Origin: an uncultured Halomonas sp.
GTDB taxonomy: Bacteria; Pseudomonadota; Gammaproteobacteria; Pseudomonadales; Halomonadaceae
Direction: 5' to 3'
Length of the DNA stretch: 64,000 nucleotides
NCBI RefSeq assembly: GCF_947501415.1
Contig: NZ_CANMVL010000009.1
Span: forward strand, 1 to 64,000
Positions 45,134 through 54,247 of the stretch are shown piece after piece. Under the pieces are notes generated by a model. It ran no database searches. It had not been told where the DNA came from and was given only the letters and a program-made list of their open reading frames with translations. A program made the translations under genes and the position numbers. How positions within the stretch are numbered: position 1 is the stretch's first letter; the number at the start of each line of letters is the position of its first letter.

Positions 45134-45150
45134 GTTACGTTAACGTCAAC
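45134..45150 (+). promoter_or_regulatory. LiuR-like operator candidate upstream of the 2-oxoacid dehydrogenase operon
   Basis: GTTACGTTAACGTCAAC holds the 10-bp palindrome ACGTTAACGT, about 95 bases before the E1alpha start. MerR-type LiuR regulators of branched-chain amino acid degradation bind similar ACGT-repeat palindromes in gammaproteobacteria. No regulator gene is nearby, so this is inference from the motif and the pathway. Confidence 0.45.
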
Positions 45151-45242
45151 CTTGGGTTGCGTTGATCCCACGGGAGTGATCCTCCTGGCGAGGGTCGAGA
45201 CAAGCGACAACACTACCTCCACAAGAGGTAGAGGATGCCAAG

Positions 45243-46466
45243 ATGACAACGACACAAGAGATCCATTCGCCGACGTTTCTGACCGGCGACGAGCTTTCGA
45301 TTCCCACCTTCCGTCTGCTCAAGCAGGACGGCACCCTGTACGACGGTGGCGAGGCCCCCGAGCTCTCCCGCGAGCAGGCCCTCAAGATCTACCACAGCAT
45401 GGTGGCCACCCGGGTGCTCGATGAACGGATGATGGCGGCTCAACGCCAGGGACGCCTCTCGTTCTACATGCAGTGCACCGGCGAGGAGGCGGCGGTGATC
45501 GGCGCCACGGCGGCCCTGGATGATGCCGACATGATCATGGCCCAGTACCGTGAGCAGGGGGCGCTGGTCTATCGCGGCTTCAGCTATGACGAGTTCATGA
45601 ACCAGCTGTTCGGCAACGAGCTCGATTATGGCAAGGGTCGGCAGATGCCGATCCACTACGGCTCACGCAAGCTGCACTACATGACGATCTCCTCGCCGCT
45701 GGCCACCCAGATCCCCCAGGCGGCCGGCTACGCCTACGGCCAGAAGCTGGCCGGGGATGAGCTCTGTACGCTCTGCTTCTTCGGTGAGGGCGCCGCCTCG
45801 GAAGGGGACTTCCACGCCGCACTCAATATGGCCGCGGTGCATGAAGCACCGGTCATCTTCTTCTGTCGCAACAATGGCTATGCGATCTCGACGCCCTCCA
45901 TCGAGCAGTTCGCCGCCGATGGCGTGGCGCCCCGAGCCTACGGCTACCGCATGCATGTGATTCGCGTCGACGGCAACGACATCCTGGCGGTGCTGGCCGC
46001 GACTCGCGAGGCGCGGCGCATCGCCGTGGAGCAGAACAAGCCGGTGCTGATCGAGGCGATGAGCTACCGCCTGGCGGCCCACTCCTCGTCGGATGATCCC
46101 TCCGGTTATCGCTCCAAGAAGGAGGAGGAAGCCTGGCGCGAGAAGGACCCGATCCTGCGCATGCAGCACTGGCTGGTCGGTCAGGGCTGGTGGAACGACG
46201 ACGAGGAGAAGGCGCTACAGGAGTCGCTGCGTCGGGAGGTGCTCGAGACCATGAAGCGTGCCGAGAAGCGCCCGCCGCCTCCGCTGGACAGCCTGGTCAG
46301 CGATGTCTATGCCGACGTCACGCCGGCGCTGCAGCGACAGCTCGACCAGCTCAAGCGCCATATCCGCCAGTATCCCGAGTCCTATCCGAAGGGGGCGCGC
46401 TCCCTGGATCCGGATGTGAAGGCGCGTGATGACGCCAGCGACGCACAAGCCCAGGAGGGGGAGTGA
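45243..46466 (+). CDS. bkdA1: Branched-chain 2-oxoacid dehydrogenase E1 alpha
   Basis: A 407-aa thiamine-diphosphate enzyme that decarboxylates the 2-oxoacids of Val, Leu and Ile. [28 protein letters not shown] and [13 protein letters not shown] are near-identical in style to mitochondrial BCKDHA. The TPP motif runs [15 protein letters not shown] to CRNN, and the Ser phosphorylation-loop region [13 protein letters not shown] is conserved. Pyruvate dehydrogenase alpha is the main alternative, but the N-terminal and loop sequences favour the branched-chain enzyme. The E1beta start follows by one base. Confidence 0.9.
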   Translation: MTTTQEIHSPTFLTGDELSIPTFRLLKQDGTLYDGGEAPELSREQALKIYHSMVATRVLDERMMAAQRQGRLSFYMQCTGEEAAVIGATAALDDADMIMAQYREQGALVYRGFSYDEFMNQLFGNELDYGKGRQMPIHYGSRKLHYMTISSPLATQIPQAAGYAYGQKLAGDELCTLCFFGEGAASEGDFHAALNMAAVHEAPVIFFCRNNGYAISTPSIEQFAADGVAPRAYGYRMHVIRVDGNDILAVLAATREARRIAVEQNKPVLIEAMSYRLAAHSSSDDPSGYRSKKEEEAWREKDPILRMQHWLVGQGWWNDDEEKALQESLRREVLETMKRAEKRPPPPLDSLVSDVYADVTPALQRQLDQLKRHIRQYPESYPKGARSLDPDVKARDDASDAQAQEGE

Positions 46467-46467
46467 G

Positions 46468-47445
46468 ATGCCGACAATGAACATGCTGCAGGCGATCAAC
46501 AACGCCCTCGATATCGCCATGGCGGAGGATGACAGGGTCCTCTGCTTCGGTGAGGACGTCGGCATCTTCGGCGGCGTCTTCCGTGCCACCAGCCATCTGC
46601 AGGAGAAGTACGGCCGCTCGCGCTGCTTCAATACCCCGCTGGTGGAGCAGGGTATCATCGGCTTCGCCAACGGCCTGGCGGCCCAGGGCTCGGTGCCGGT
46701 GGCGGAGATCCAGTTCGCCGATTACATCTTTCCGGCCTTCGACCAGATCGTCAACGAGACGGCCAAGTTCCGCTACCGCTCCGGTGATCTCTTCAATGTG
46801 GGCGGCCTGACCATCCGCACGCCCTACGGCGGCGGCATCTCCGGCGGGCTCTATCACTCCCAGTCCCCGGAGGCCTACTTCGCGCATACGCCAGGGCTCA
46901 AGATCGTGGTGCCGCGCAACCCTTACCAGGCCAAGGGCCTGTTGCTGGCGGCGATCCGTGACCCCGACCCGGTCCTCTTCTTCGAGCCCAAGCGCCTCTA
47001 TCGCGCCTCCACCGGCGAGGTGCCCGAGGAGGACTACCAGCTGCCGATCGGCGAGGCGGAGGTGACCCGGGAGGGTAGCGACGTCACCGTGCTCGGCTGG
47101 GGGGCGCAGATGGAGGTGATCGAGCGTGCCGTGGAGCTTGCCGAGAAGGAGGGGATCTCCTGTGAGGTGATCGACCTGCGCTCCATCCTGCCCTGGGATG
47201 AGGACAGCGTGGTGGAGTCGGTGCTCAAGACCGGTCGCCTGGTGATCACCCATGAGGCCCCGCTGACCGGTGGCTTCGCCGGCGAAGTCGCCGCGACCGT
47301 GCAGGAGCGCTGTTTCCTCTACCTGGAAGCGCCCATCGCCCGGGTGACCGGCATGGATACCCCCTTCCCGCTGACCCTGGAGAAGGAGTACCTGGCGGAT
47401 CACCTGAAGGTGTTCGAGGCGATCAAGGCCAGCGTGGCCTTCTGA
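46468..47445 (+). CDS. bkdA2: Branched-chain 2-oxoacid dehydrogenase E1 beta
   Basis: A 325-aa partner of E1alpha. The ATG at 46468 has GGAGGGGGAG upstream and lies one base after the alpha stop. [51 protein letters not shown] and [20 protein letters not shown] are E1beta hallmarks with the catalytic Glu and the active-site His. It forms an alpha2beta2 heterotetramer. Confidence 0.93.
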   Translation: MPTMNMLQAINNALDIAMAEDDRVLCFGEDVGIFGGVFRATSHLQEKYGRSRCFNTPLVEQGIIGFANGLAAQGSVPVAEIQFADYIFPAFDQIVNETAKFRYRSGDLFNVGGLTIRTPYGGGISGGLYHSQSPEAYFAHTPGLKIVVPRNPYQAKGLLLAAIRDPDPVLFFEPKRLYRASTGEVPEEDYQLPIGEAEVTREGSDVTVLGWGAQMEVIERAVELAEKEGISCEVIDLRSILPWDEDSVVESVLKTGRLVITHEAPLTGGFAGEVAATVQERCFLYLEAPIARVTGMDTPFPLTLEKEYLADHLKVFEAIKASVAF

Positions 47446-47483
47446 AACCGATATCGGAAGCGACCAGTCGAGGAGACGACGAG

Positions 47484-49166
47484 ATGAGCGATTTCATGTT
47501 GCCCGATATCGGTGAAGGTATCGTGGAGTGCGAGGTGGTGGAGTGGCGCGTGGCCGAAGGCGACGTGATCGAGGAGGACCAGCCGGTGGTCGAGGTGATG
47601 ACCGACAAGGCGCTGGTCGAGATCACCGCCCCCGAGGCCGGACGCATCACCCGCCTGCATGTGCCCCAGGGGGAGATTGCCAAGGTGCATGCTCCGCTGT
47701 TCGCCTACGAGGCGGAGGGTGCCGATTCGACGGAGACGGCCGCGTCGGGTGGCGAGCCAGCAGAAGAGGCATCGGCGGCATCGGCGTCCACCGCGGCAGC
47801 CCCCGCTGCGGCACCATCCACCGCGGCATCGTCCACACCCGACTCGGCCTCCGGGTCTCGGGGGCGGGCGGCGAAGGACTTTATCCTGCCCGATATCGGC
47901 GAGGGGATCGTCGAGTGCGAGGTGGTGGAGTGGCGCATCCAGGAGGGTGAGCCCATCGCCGAGGACCAGCCGGTGGTCGATGTGATGACCGACAAGGCGC
48001 TGGTGGAGATCACCGCGCCCGAGGCGGGGGTGATGAGCAGGCTGCATGTGGCCCAGGGCGAGATCGCCAGGGTCCATGCACCGCTCTACGCCTACACGCC
48101 GGAGGCGGGCGTCGACGAGGATGAGGAGAGCGGCGCTGCGGCCGAGCGGCCGTCAACCCCGGCGGCCACCGCCGAGCGGGCCCCGGTGCGCGAGGCGTCG
48201 TCCGGCGGCCCCGACGGCGTGCGGGGCCGGGGACCCTATGGACGCATTCCCGCCGCGCCGGCGGTGCGTCGCCTGCTGCGCGAGCATGACCTCTCCCTGG
48301 AGGCGGTGCCCGGCAGCGGCAAGCAGGGGCGCGTGCTCAAGGAGGATGTGCTCAACTATATCGAACAGGGCGGCGCGGCGAGCGCCTCCGGCGAGAAGGC
48401 ATCCGCGGCCTCACAGGCGACGGCGCCCGCCTCGTCGGCTCCTTCGGCGCCCTCCCAGGGAGAGGTGCGGGTGGAGCCGTTGCGTGGCGTGCGTGCGGTG
48501 ATGGCACGGCGCATGGTGGAGTCGGCCAGCACCATTCCGCACTTTCAGTATGGCGAGGAGATCGACGTCACCGCGCTGCTGGCCCTGCGTGAACGCCTCA
48601 AGCCACTGGCCCAGGCCGAGGGCGCGCGCCTGACCCTGATGCCCTTCTTCATGAAGGCGATGGCGTTAGCGGTGCGCGAGGCACCGATTCTCAACGCCCG
48701 GCTCAATGACGACGTCAGCGAGATCCACTACCTGCCGTCGGTCAACGTCGGCATGGCGGTGGATAGCCGAACGGGCCTGCTGGTGCCCAACGTCAAGGGC
48801 GTGGAGCGGCGCAGCCTGCTCGAGGTGGCGGCCGAGGTGCAGCGTCTGACCGAGGCGGCCAGGTCGGGCAAGGTGGCCCAGGAGGATCTGCGTGACGGCA
48901 CCATCAGCATCTCCAATATCGGCGCCCTGGGCGGGACCTATGCCGCGCCCATCATCAATGCCCCGGAGCTGGCCATCGTCGCCATCGGCAAGACCCAGTG
49001 GCTGCCACGCTTCGATGCCGAAGATCGCGTGGTCAAGCGGGCGATCATGACGGTGACCTGGGCGGGGGACCATCGGGTCATCGATGGCGGCACCATCGCG
49101 CGCTTCTGTAATGCCTGGAAAGGCTATCTGGAGGATCCCGAGCGCATGCTGCTCCACCTCGGCTGA
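47484..49166 (+). CDS. bkdB: Dihydrolipoamide acyltransferase (E2) with two lipoyl domains
   Basis: A 560-aa E2. There are two tandem lipoyl domains, each with DIGEGIVECEVVEW and the lipoylation site VMTDKALVEI at Lys42 and Lys171. They are joined by Ala/Pro/Ser-rich linkers. The peripheral subunit-binding domain is at about 253-292 (AAPAVRRLLREHDLSLEAVPGSGKQGRV). The catalytic domain ends with H530-x3-D534 (HRVIDGG). Bacterial branched-chain E2 proteins usually have one lipoyl domain; two is unusual but known. No E3 gene follows, so the complex probably shares lpd from another locus. Confidence 0.92.
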   Translation: MSDFMLPDIGEGIVECEVVEWRVAEGDVIEEDQPVVEVMTDKALVEITAPEAGRITRLHVPQGEIAKVHAPLFAYEAEGADSTETAASGGEPAEEASAASASTAAAPAAAPSTAASSTPDSASGSRGRAAKDFILPDIGEGIVECEVVEWRIQEGEPIAEDQPVVDVMTDKALVEITAPEAGVMSRLHVAQGEIARVHAPLYAYTPEAGVDEDEESGAAAERPSTPAATAERAPVREASSGGPDGVRGRGPYGRIPAAPAVRRLLREHDLSLEAVPGSGKQGRVLKEDVLNYIEQGGAASASGEKASAASQATAPASSAPSAPSQGEVRVEPLRGVRAVMARRMVESASTIPHFQYGEEIDVTALLALRERLKPLAQAEGARLTLMPFFMKAMALAVREAPILNARLNDDVSEIHYLPSVNVGMAVDSRTGLLVPNVKGVERRSLLEVAAEVQRLTEAARSGKVAQEDLRDGTISISNIGALGGTYAAPIINAPELAIVAIGKTQWLPRFDAEDRVVKRAIMTVTWAGDHRVIDGGTIARFCNAWKGYLEDPERMLLHLG

Positions 49167-49237
49167 CGGTACCGGGGCAGCCCTGGACGGCGGTGTTGTC
49201 GCCGGCAGCGTCCTCCGTGGTGGGTGGGCGGCATGGC

Positions 49238-49280
49238 CGGGGACTGTCCTGGAGAATCACAACGGCTGGGACAGTCCCCG
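49238..49280. repeat. REP-like palindrome CGGGGACTGTCC / GGACAGTCCCCG
   Basis: Perfect 12-bp arms (49238-49249 and 49269-49280) around a 19-base loop, located between the convergent ends of bkdB and hepT. It may serve as a bidirectional terminator. The same ACTGTCCC core recurs at 50232-50257 beyond the toxin-antitoxin pair. Confidence 0.8.
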
Positions 49281-49302
49281 ACAGGGGCCGTCTCTGACGG
49301 TG

Positions 49303-49719
49303 CTAGCTATCGCTTATATCAGCCATCAGGTAGTCACGAATAAAGTGGTGTTTTCGCTCAGCCACCAGGGCGAGAACGATCTCGATATCCAGGTTCAGGT
49401 AATCGTGAACGATACGATTCCTTAGTCCAATCACGGCGTTCCAGGTCGGCAGGTCGCTGGCATCGACCTGGCCGAGAATCGATAGTGTCTTGAAGGCATC
49501 GTAGGCGGAGACCGGTACGGGTTCACCCATGGCCTTGAGGATATGTTTCGCTTTGCCAATGGCATTTTCGGTGAGTACTTGCAGACTGTGTAGAACTCCG
49601 TTTTCCTCCAGTGCGCTCAGGATATGCCCCCGGTCCAGTAGTGCTGCAGCCTGATCCAGAACAGCACTCTGCCGTGCCGCCAGCTGGCGAGTTTCCGCTA
49701 AATAGAGATCAAACCGCAT
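49303..49719 (-). CDS. hepT: HepT-like HEPN toxin (DUF86)
   Basis: A 138-aa helical HEPN RNase. The ATG at 49719 (MRFDLYLAETR) overlaps the mntA stop region by 11 bases. The HEPN active site is RxxxxH in GLRNRIVHDYLNLD, matching the family RN..VH.Y motif. In the characterised pair HepT is a tRNA-targeting RNase inactivated by AMPylation of a Tyr near this site. It forms a type VII toxin-antitoxin pair with the MNT gene upstream. Confidence 0.88.
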   Translation of the reverse strand: MRFDLYLAETRQLAARQSAVLDQAAALLDRGHILSALEENGVLHSLQVLTENAIGKAKHILKAMGEPVPVSAYDAFKTLSILGQVDASDLPTWNAVIGLRNRIVHDYLNLDIEIVLALVAERKHHFIRDYLMADISDS

Positions 49720-50098
49720 ACTCTTGCTCCAGATACCAATGCTCGAGATCATGCCAGGTGCGACTCAAAAAGCGCATCCATGGCAGATCGTTCTCTCCGG
49801 CCAGGGGAATGCCCTCTTCGGCAACGACAGCACGCATCGTCAAGTTAGCTCGCATCAGGTCAATGATATCGACATCGTCCGGTTCACAGCCCAGGCGCTG
49901 AGCCAGTTCAGATCTGAGCCGTTCATTGCGTGACAAGACTTCCAGGGCTGGGACACTGTCCTTCTTCCACTGTATGGCGATATCCCAGTCACTGCCGGGG
50001 TGGGCATCGTCCCTGGTGCGGCTACCGATCAGGACCGCGAAATCAAGATCATCGATATGTGTCAGTACTTCGCTAATTGATTTCAGTGACTCCTTCAT
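49709..50098 (-). CDS. mntA: MntA-like minimal nucleotidyltransferase antitoxin
   Basis: A 129-aa MNT-domain protein. The ATG at 50098 has AGGAG upstream at modest spacing; the longer frame has a non-conserved N-terminus. The catalytic motif GSxxxx..DxD is LIGSRTRDDAHPGSDWDIAI. In the family it AMPylates HepT and so neutralises it. The overlap with hepT indicates translational coupling. Confidence 0.88.
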   Translation of the reverse strand: MKESLKSISEVLTHIDDLDFAVLIGSRTRDDAHPGSDWDIAIQWKKDSVPALEVLSRNERLRSELAQRLGCEPDDVDIIDLMRANLTMRAVVAEEGIPLAGENDLPWMRFLSRTWHDLEHWYLEQEYAV

Positions 50099-50230
50099 AC
50101 CCAATGCTGCTCCTAGACCCGCTTGTTTGTCTTGATTGTCGGTGGCCCACACAGCAGTGGCAACCCTGCCAAAATCGCCGTGACCGTCCCACGCCATGGC
50201 ACCACCTTCGGCGGCACCGACCAGGTCTGT

Positions 50231-50257
50231 GACTGTCCCTGCGAGGGAACTGTCCCT
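50231..50257. repeat. Direct repeat of ACTGTCCCT
   Basis: ACTGTCCCT occurs at 50232-50240 and 50249-50257. It shares its core with the palindrome at 49238-49280, so the toxin-antitoxin pair is bracketed by related short repeats. Confidence 0.55.
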
Positions 50258-50272
50258 ATCTCGTGTAAATCA

Positions 50273-50974
50273 TCAGCGGTTCCTGTCTATCTCGCCCTGC
50301 AGAACCTGCATCAGCTCTTCGATATTGTGGATACCCTGCGCCTTGAGCGATTTCTCCATATCGAGGGCCTGTGACTGCTTCGATAGCGCCTGGCGTGGCT
50401 CGCTCGGTGCTTCCCCCAAGCGCCGGAAGCCCGCCTGGAAAGGCTCGAGCATGTCGGCGATCTCCACCTCATCCAGCGTTTCGGGGTCGAACTCGCCATC
50501 GAGCCCCTCCAGCAGCTCCTGACCGTGCGCATCCTGCTCGCCGGTGGCAGCCGCCTTCAATGCGGCATAGCCCACTGTGCCGCCAATATCCTCCGGTGGG
50601 CACGCCATGGCGCCGCCGACAAATCTCGGGCAGGGGTCGAGCTCCTCCATCCCCGTAGCCTCAACGATAATACGGTGCTCCCAACCGTCGCCAAAGTCGT
50701 AGAGATAGTGGAAGGCATTATCCCTGGCCCGCGCCGCGATCGCCTTGAGCTTGGCATTGCGAGCCAGGGCGATGGGCCTATCGCTCCACTCGTCCGGCTC
50801 GCCGTAGTAGCGGCCGTTACACTCGAACTCGTAGAGATGACAATCCCCCCAACCCATCACATCCTGGATGAGTTCGTGGAGACGGTGCAGGTTGATCCGC
50901 TCAGGCACTACCACGCGGCGCCAGACCAGCGGATCGGTATCGAGCAGCTCGATGCGCAGCCGAATATCGGGCAT
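50273..50974 (-). CDS. Plasmid pRiA4b ORF3-like protein
   Basis: A 233-aa protein of the pRiA4b ORF-3 family (also annotated as the IS1096 TnpR-associated domain). The ATG at 50974 has GGAGAG upstream. LRIELLDTDPLVWRRVVVP, LHELIQDVMGWGDCHLYEF, YLYDFGDGWEHRI and CPPEDIGGTVGY are the family signature segments. Function is unknown; members occur on plasmids and chromosomes in accessory regions. The C-terminus (about 185-233) is acidic and helical and not part of the core. It lies next to the HepT-MntA pair on the same strand, consistent with an accessory island. Confidence 0.85.
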   Translation of the reverse strand: MPDIRLRIELLDTDPLVWRRVVVPERINLHRLHELIQDVMGWGDCHLYEFECNGRYYGEPDEWSDRPIALARNAKLKAIAARARDNAFHYLYDFGDGWEHRIIVEATGMEELDPCPRFVGGAMACPPEDIGGTVGYAALKAAATGEQDAHGQELLEGLDGEFDPETLDEVEIADMLEPFQAGFRRLGEAPSEPRQALSKQSQALDMEKSLKAQGIHNIEELMQVLQGEIDRNR

Positions 50975-51261
50975 GAGGTCTCTCCGGCAAGGAAAAGTGT
51001 GACGCCATGGTAGCCTGATACCGTCCCGGACACCCAAGGAAAGTCCACGAGGAAACCCCCACGAAATCATGCCAAGAGGCTACACTCACGCGTCGTCCTG
51101 TTAGTGTGGCTCACGACACCACCATCGCGATGCCGGCAGGCGACCCTGATCCACCTACTCAAGGATGAGGTCGTCGTACAACAGAGAGTAGAGTATTGGT
51201 TTCAAAATACCTGGGGATCCCTCAGGGACAGATCCTGAGGGCCTGAACAGGAGATACCTTC

Positions 51262-53109
51262 ATGACCCAGGCGCCGCTGCAGCAGTTCTATATTCCCGAG
51301 GAGCAGTCGGTCTATCTCCTCAGTCAGGATGATGCCCGCAAGCTCAAGGCGTGGGTGGCGCTCTGTCAGGAGAAGCTCGAGCGGCTGGGCTACCGGGATA
51401 TCGAGCTGATCGGCAAGGGGGCCTATGGCTTCGTCTTCGCCGGCGTCACCGCCCTTGGGGATCAGTACGTCTTCAAGTTCACCCGGATCACTCTGCCGCA
51501 GCATCTGCAGGACCGCCTCGAGGAGGAGGCCTTCATGCTCGAGCAGGTGGCCCATCCGCGGGTGCCGGGGCTGATCGCCTACCAGCGGGTGCGCAACCAG
51601 TCGATCCTGGTGATGCAGCGGGCGCCAGGGTGGAACCTCGAGGAGGTCTCCCTGCGCGAGGGGCGCCTCCCACCCAGGCTGGTCGTGCGCATCGCCGACC
51701 AGCTCGCCGATATCTTGCGCAACCTGCGCCAGGAGAAGGGGCCGGCGGGCAAGCCGATCGTTCATGGCGATATCAAACCCTCCAACCTGGTGTTCGATGC
51801 CCGGGACGAGACCATCGCCCTGATCGACTGGGGCTCCTCGGTGTTCGCCCAGCTCGATGCCAATCAACAGTTCGTGGCCGCCAGTGTCATGGAGCTGATG
51901 TCGGACAACCTTCAGCAGACCAATGCCCGCCTGGGTGATGTCTACTTCATCGGCGACGAGCAGCTCAATGGTGCGCTCTCCTCGCCGCGCTTCGATGAGC
52001 AGGGGGCCGCGGGCACCCTCTATGCCCTGGCCTCGGCCCAGTCCTGCCGCTTCGGTCATCACGCCATCCCGGCCACCTCCCTGGGGCTGCCGGTCGAGTT
52101 TGCGCGCATGCTCGATGGCATGCTCGACCCCGATCCTCGCCTGCGCATGAGGGCCGGCGATCACTTTATCCGCGAGATGCCACGCATGGCACGCACGGTG
52201 ATGATCGATCTGCCCGAGCCGGCGGAGCTGCCGCTGGTGCCGGTGTGGACCCGACCCTCCGGCCGCGAGATCGACACCGTGGTCTACAGCTCGCGCAAGG
52301 CCTTCCTGCGCGAGGAGGGGGTCGCCGAGACCCTCAACGACGTCAATGATGTGCAGCTCGACCGCTACTACAAGAACTTCATGCAGGGCATGGGGGAGAC
52401 CGAGAAGGCGTTTCTCGCCGCGGTGAGTCGCCTCGGCCGCTATCCGGTGGTGGGCGGGCTGGCGGTACGCTGGGAGCGCGAGGGGGTCTATATCGACACC
52501 ACCCTGAACCTGCATGACCCGGCGCTCAAGCCCGCCTTTATCGCCGCGGTGAACAATATGGTCAACCTGGCCCGGGCCATCTATCGCCAGGGCATCTTCA
52601 AGAGCTGCCTGTTCAACGCCCGGGACACCCTGCACCTGGAGCGGGAGGCGGCGGATCAGCCCTTCGTGCTCGAGCCCACCATGCAGCTGCGCTATGAGGT
52701 CAGTGCGGTACCGGAGCTGGAGGATCGCAGCCGACTGCATAGCTACTTCGAGGATGGCCCCGACCCGGAGGAGTTTCTGGTCCTGCCCGAGACCATCATC
52801 GTCTCGCTGGAAGCGCTCAACGATATCCACCATACCGGCATGATCATCTTCGAGGCGCTGCCTCACCACCTCAAGATCCACAGCTACTATCGGCTGCTGG
52901 ATCCCTCCCGCGAGGCGGAGTTTCGCCAGCGCCTGGAGGATATCCTGGCCGCGGTGGGGTTGATCGAAGGCCTCGGAATCTCCGGCTTCATGAAGATGCC
53001 CTACAAGGACACGCGATTCTTCCCGCATGTGGAGTCCCAGCCGGAGCGCTTCTATCCGCGAAATCCGCGCCAGGTGGCCGAGCTGTCGCCCCTCCGGGAA
53101 AGCGGGTAG
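51262..53109 (+). CDS. Ser/Thr protein kinase with large uncharacterised C-terminal domain
   Basis: A 615-aa protein. The N-terminal eukaryotic-like kinase domain (about 45-300) has the glycine loop IGKGAYGFVFAG, Lys72 in YVFKF, the catalytic loop HGDIKPSN (Asp170, Lys172, Asn175) and DWG (Asp189) in place of DFG. All catalytic residues are present. Residues about 310-615 match no domain I recognise. No membrane helix or PASTA repeat is present, so it is a cytosolic kinase. A downstream membrane protein gene follows by 46 bases and a shared operon is likely. Substrates are unknown. Confidence 0.82.
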   Translation: MTQAPLQQFYIPEEQSVYLLSQDDARKLKAWVALCQEKLERLGYRDIELIGKGAYGFVFAGVTALGDQYVFKFTRITLPQHLQDRLEEEAFMLEQVAHPRVPGLIAYQRVRNQSILVMQRAPGWNLEEVSLREGRLPPRLVVRIADQLADILRNLRQEKGPAGKPIVHGDIKPSNLVFDARDETIALIDWGSSVFAQLDANQQFVAASVMELMSDNLQQTNARLGDVYFIGDEQLNGALSSPRFDEQGAAGTLYALASAQSCRFGHHAIPATSLGLPVEFARMLDGMLDPDPRLRMRAGDHFIREMPRMARTVMIDLPEPAELPLVPVWTRPSGREIDTVVYSSRKAFLREEGVAETLNDVNDVQLDRYYKNFMQGMGETEKAFLAAVSRLGRYPVVGGLAVRWEREGVYIDTTLNLHDPALKPAFIAAVNNMVNLARAIYRQGIFKSCLFNARDTLHLEREAADQPFVLEPTMQLRYEVSAVPELEDRSRLHSYFEDGPDPEEFLVLPETIIVSLEALNDIHHTGMIIFEALPHHLKIHSYYRLLDPSREAEFRQRLEDILAAVGLIEGLGISGFMKMPYKDTRFFPHVESQPERFYPRNPRQVAELSPLRESG

Positions 53110-53155
53110 CATCAGGCGTCGTTTCTGCATCTGTCACAGGGAGGTGATGCGGCCC

Positions 53156-53956
53156 ATGCTGCAGCCGATGTTGTTCAAGCTACTGGCCACCGCCGGCATC
53201 GTGATCCTGGTGGCCCTGGCGGTGGCCCGGGTGGGGCCGCGTCTCGGCGGAATTCTCGCCGGCACCCCGGTGATCCTGGGGCCGGGCTACTTCTTCATCC
53301 TGCGTGAGCAGGAACCGGCCTTCGTGCAGGAGGCGGTGCTCTCGACCCTGCATGCCCTGGTGGCGACCCTGCTGTTCACCGTCTGCTTCGTGATCACCGC
53401 CGAGCGGCTCTCGGCCCTCAGGAGCCTGGGGCTGTCCTGCCTGGTGTGGTTGCCGGCGGCGCTGCTCGCGCTGCACCTCCCCGGGGGCCTGGCGTGGGCC
53501 CTCGGCGCCTATCTGGCGGTGCTCGTGGTGGCCGAGGGGATCAACCGCTGGCTCAGGCTGGAACAGCCGGTGGTGGTGGCGAGCTCGGGCTGGCTCGATC
53601 TGCTGCTGCGCGGCCTGCTGGCCGGCGGGGTGGTGAGCCTGGCCACCACCCTGGGGGCCCGGGCGGGGCCCGAGTTTTCCGGGGTGATCATGGGGTTCCC
53701 CGCCGGCATCCTGACCATTGCCTGGGCGCTGCATGAGCGCTACGGGGCCGAGGTGGCGCGCATGACGGTGAGCATGACCCAGCGGGGAATGCTCAGCCTG
53801 CTCGCCTTCTGCACCGTCAGCTATCTCGGGGTGGGGCAGCTACCCGGCATGCTGGTCTTTTTGCTCTCCCTGGTGGCATCGATGCTCACCAGTGCGCTGC
53901 TCTTCATGTTCAGCCTGTGGCGGGCGCGCCGGCTCTACGCCCGCAAGGCGGCTTGA
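53156..53956 (+). CDS. Integral membrane protein downstream of the kinase, function unknown
   Basis: About 266 aa with eight predicted helices, two halves of four. GPRLGGILAGTPVILGPGYFF near residue 25 and GPEFSGVIMGFPAGILTIAWALHERYG near 180 look like an internal repeat, suggesting duplicated halves. The start is uncertain: ATG at 53147, 53156 or 53165. AGGGAGG at 53138-53144 fits 53156 best. I do not recognise the family. It may be a small transporter. Confidence 0.68.
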   Translation: MLQPMLFKLLATAGIVILVALAVARVGPRLGGILAGTPVILGPGYFFILREQEPAFVQEAVLSTLHALVATLLFTVCFVITAERLSALRSLGLSCLVWLPAALLALHLPGGLAWALGAYLAVLVVAEGINRWLRLEQPVVVASSGWLDLLLRGLLAGGVVSLATTLGARAGPEFSGVIMGFPAGILTIAWALHERYGAEVARMTVSMTQRGMLSLLAFCTVSYLGVGQLPGMLVFLLSLVASMLTSALLFMFSLWRARRLYARKAA

Positions 53957-54011
53957 GCCACCCCTGGGCGACTCCTGGATCAATCGCAATTGGCTCTGCC
54001 TCCATGGCAGC

Positions 54012-54228
54012 GAAAGGCGCCGGGGACAGGTCGGAGAGGGGGTCCGAGGACCAGGGGTTAGGAGCACTGCTCCGAACGGGCTGGCCATGGATGGCCAGCA
54101 CCGGACCTGCAAGCGGAGCGGGACGCGAGAGCGCCGCAGGGCCGAGGTAGCGTACAGGGAGGTATTCACAGCGCTCCCGAACAGGCCTGTCACCGGAACA
54201 GCCTTGAGTGAGGTGCTGTCAGAGATAG
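54012..54228 (+). repeat. Dispersed intergenic repeat element, copy A
   Basis: The core 54012-54164 is about 95% identical to 41027-41179 (opposite strand), with a shared distal block GGCCTGTCACCGGAACAGCCTTGAG at 54183-54207. It is filled with short hairpins: GGTCC-GAG-GACC, GGAGCA-C-TGCTCC and CTGGCCAT-GG-ATGGCCAG. It lies between convergent genes, in a gap of 291 bases. No transposase frame is inside. Confidence 0.9.
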
Positions 54229-54247
54229 TCCTAGAGCACTACTAGGA

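Noticed and set aside
51202..53130. Long antisense open frame (642 codons) on the minus strand opposite the kinase gene
   Set aside because: It mirrors the whole kinase gene; its product is low-complexity in His, Gln, Leu and Gly, typical of a high-GC antisense frame. The kinase strand has motifs.
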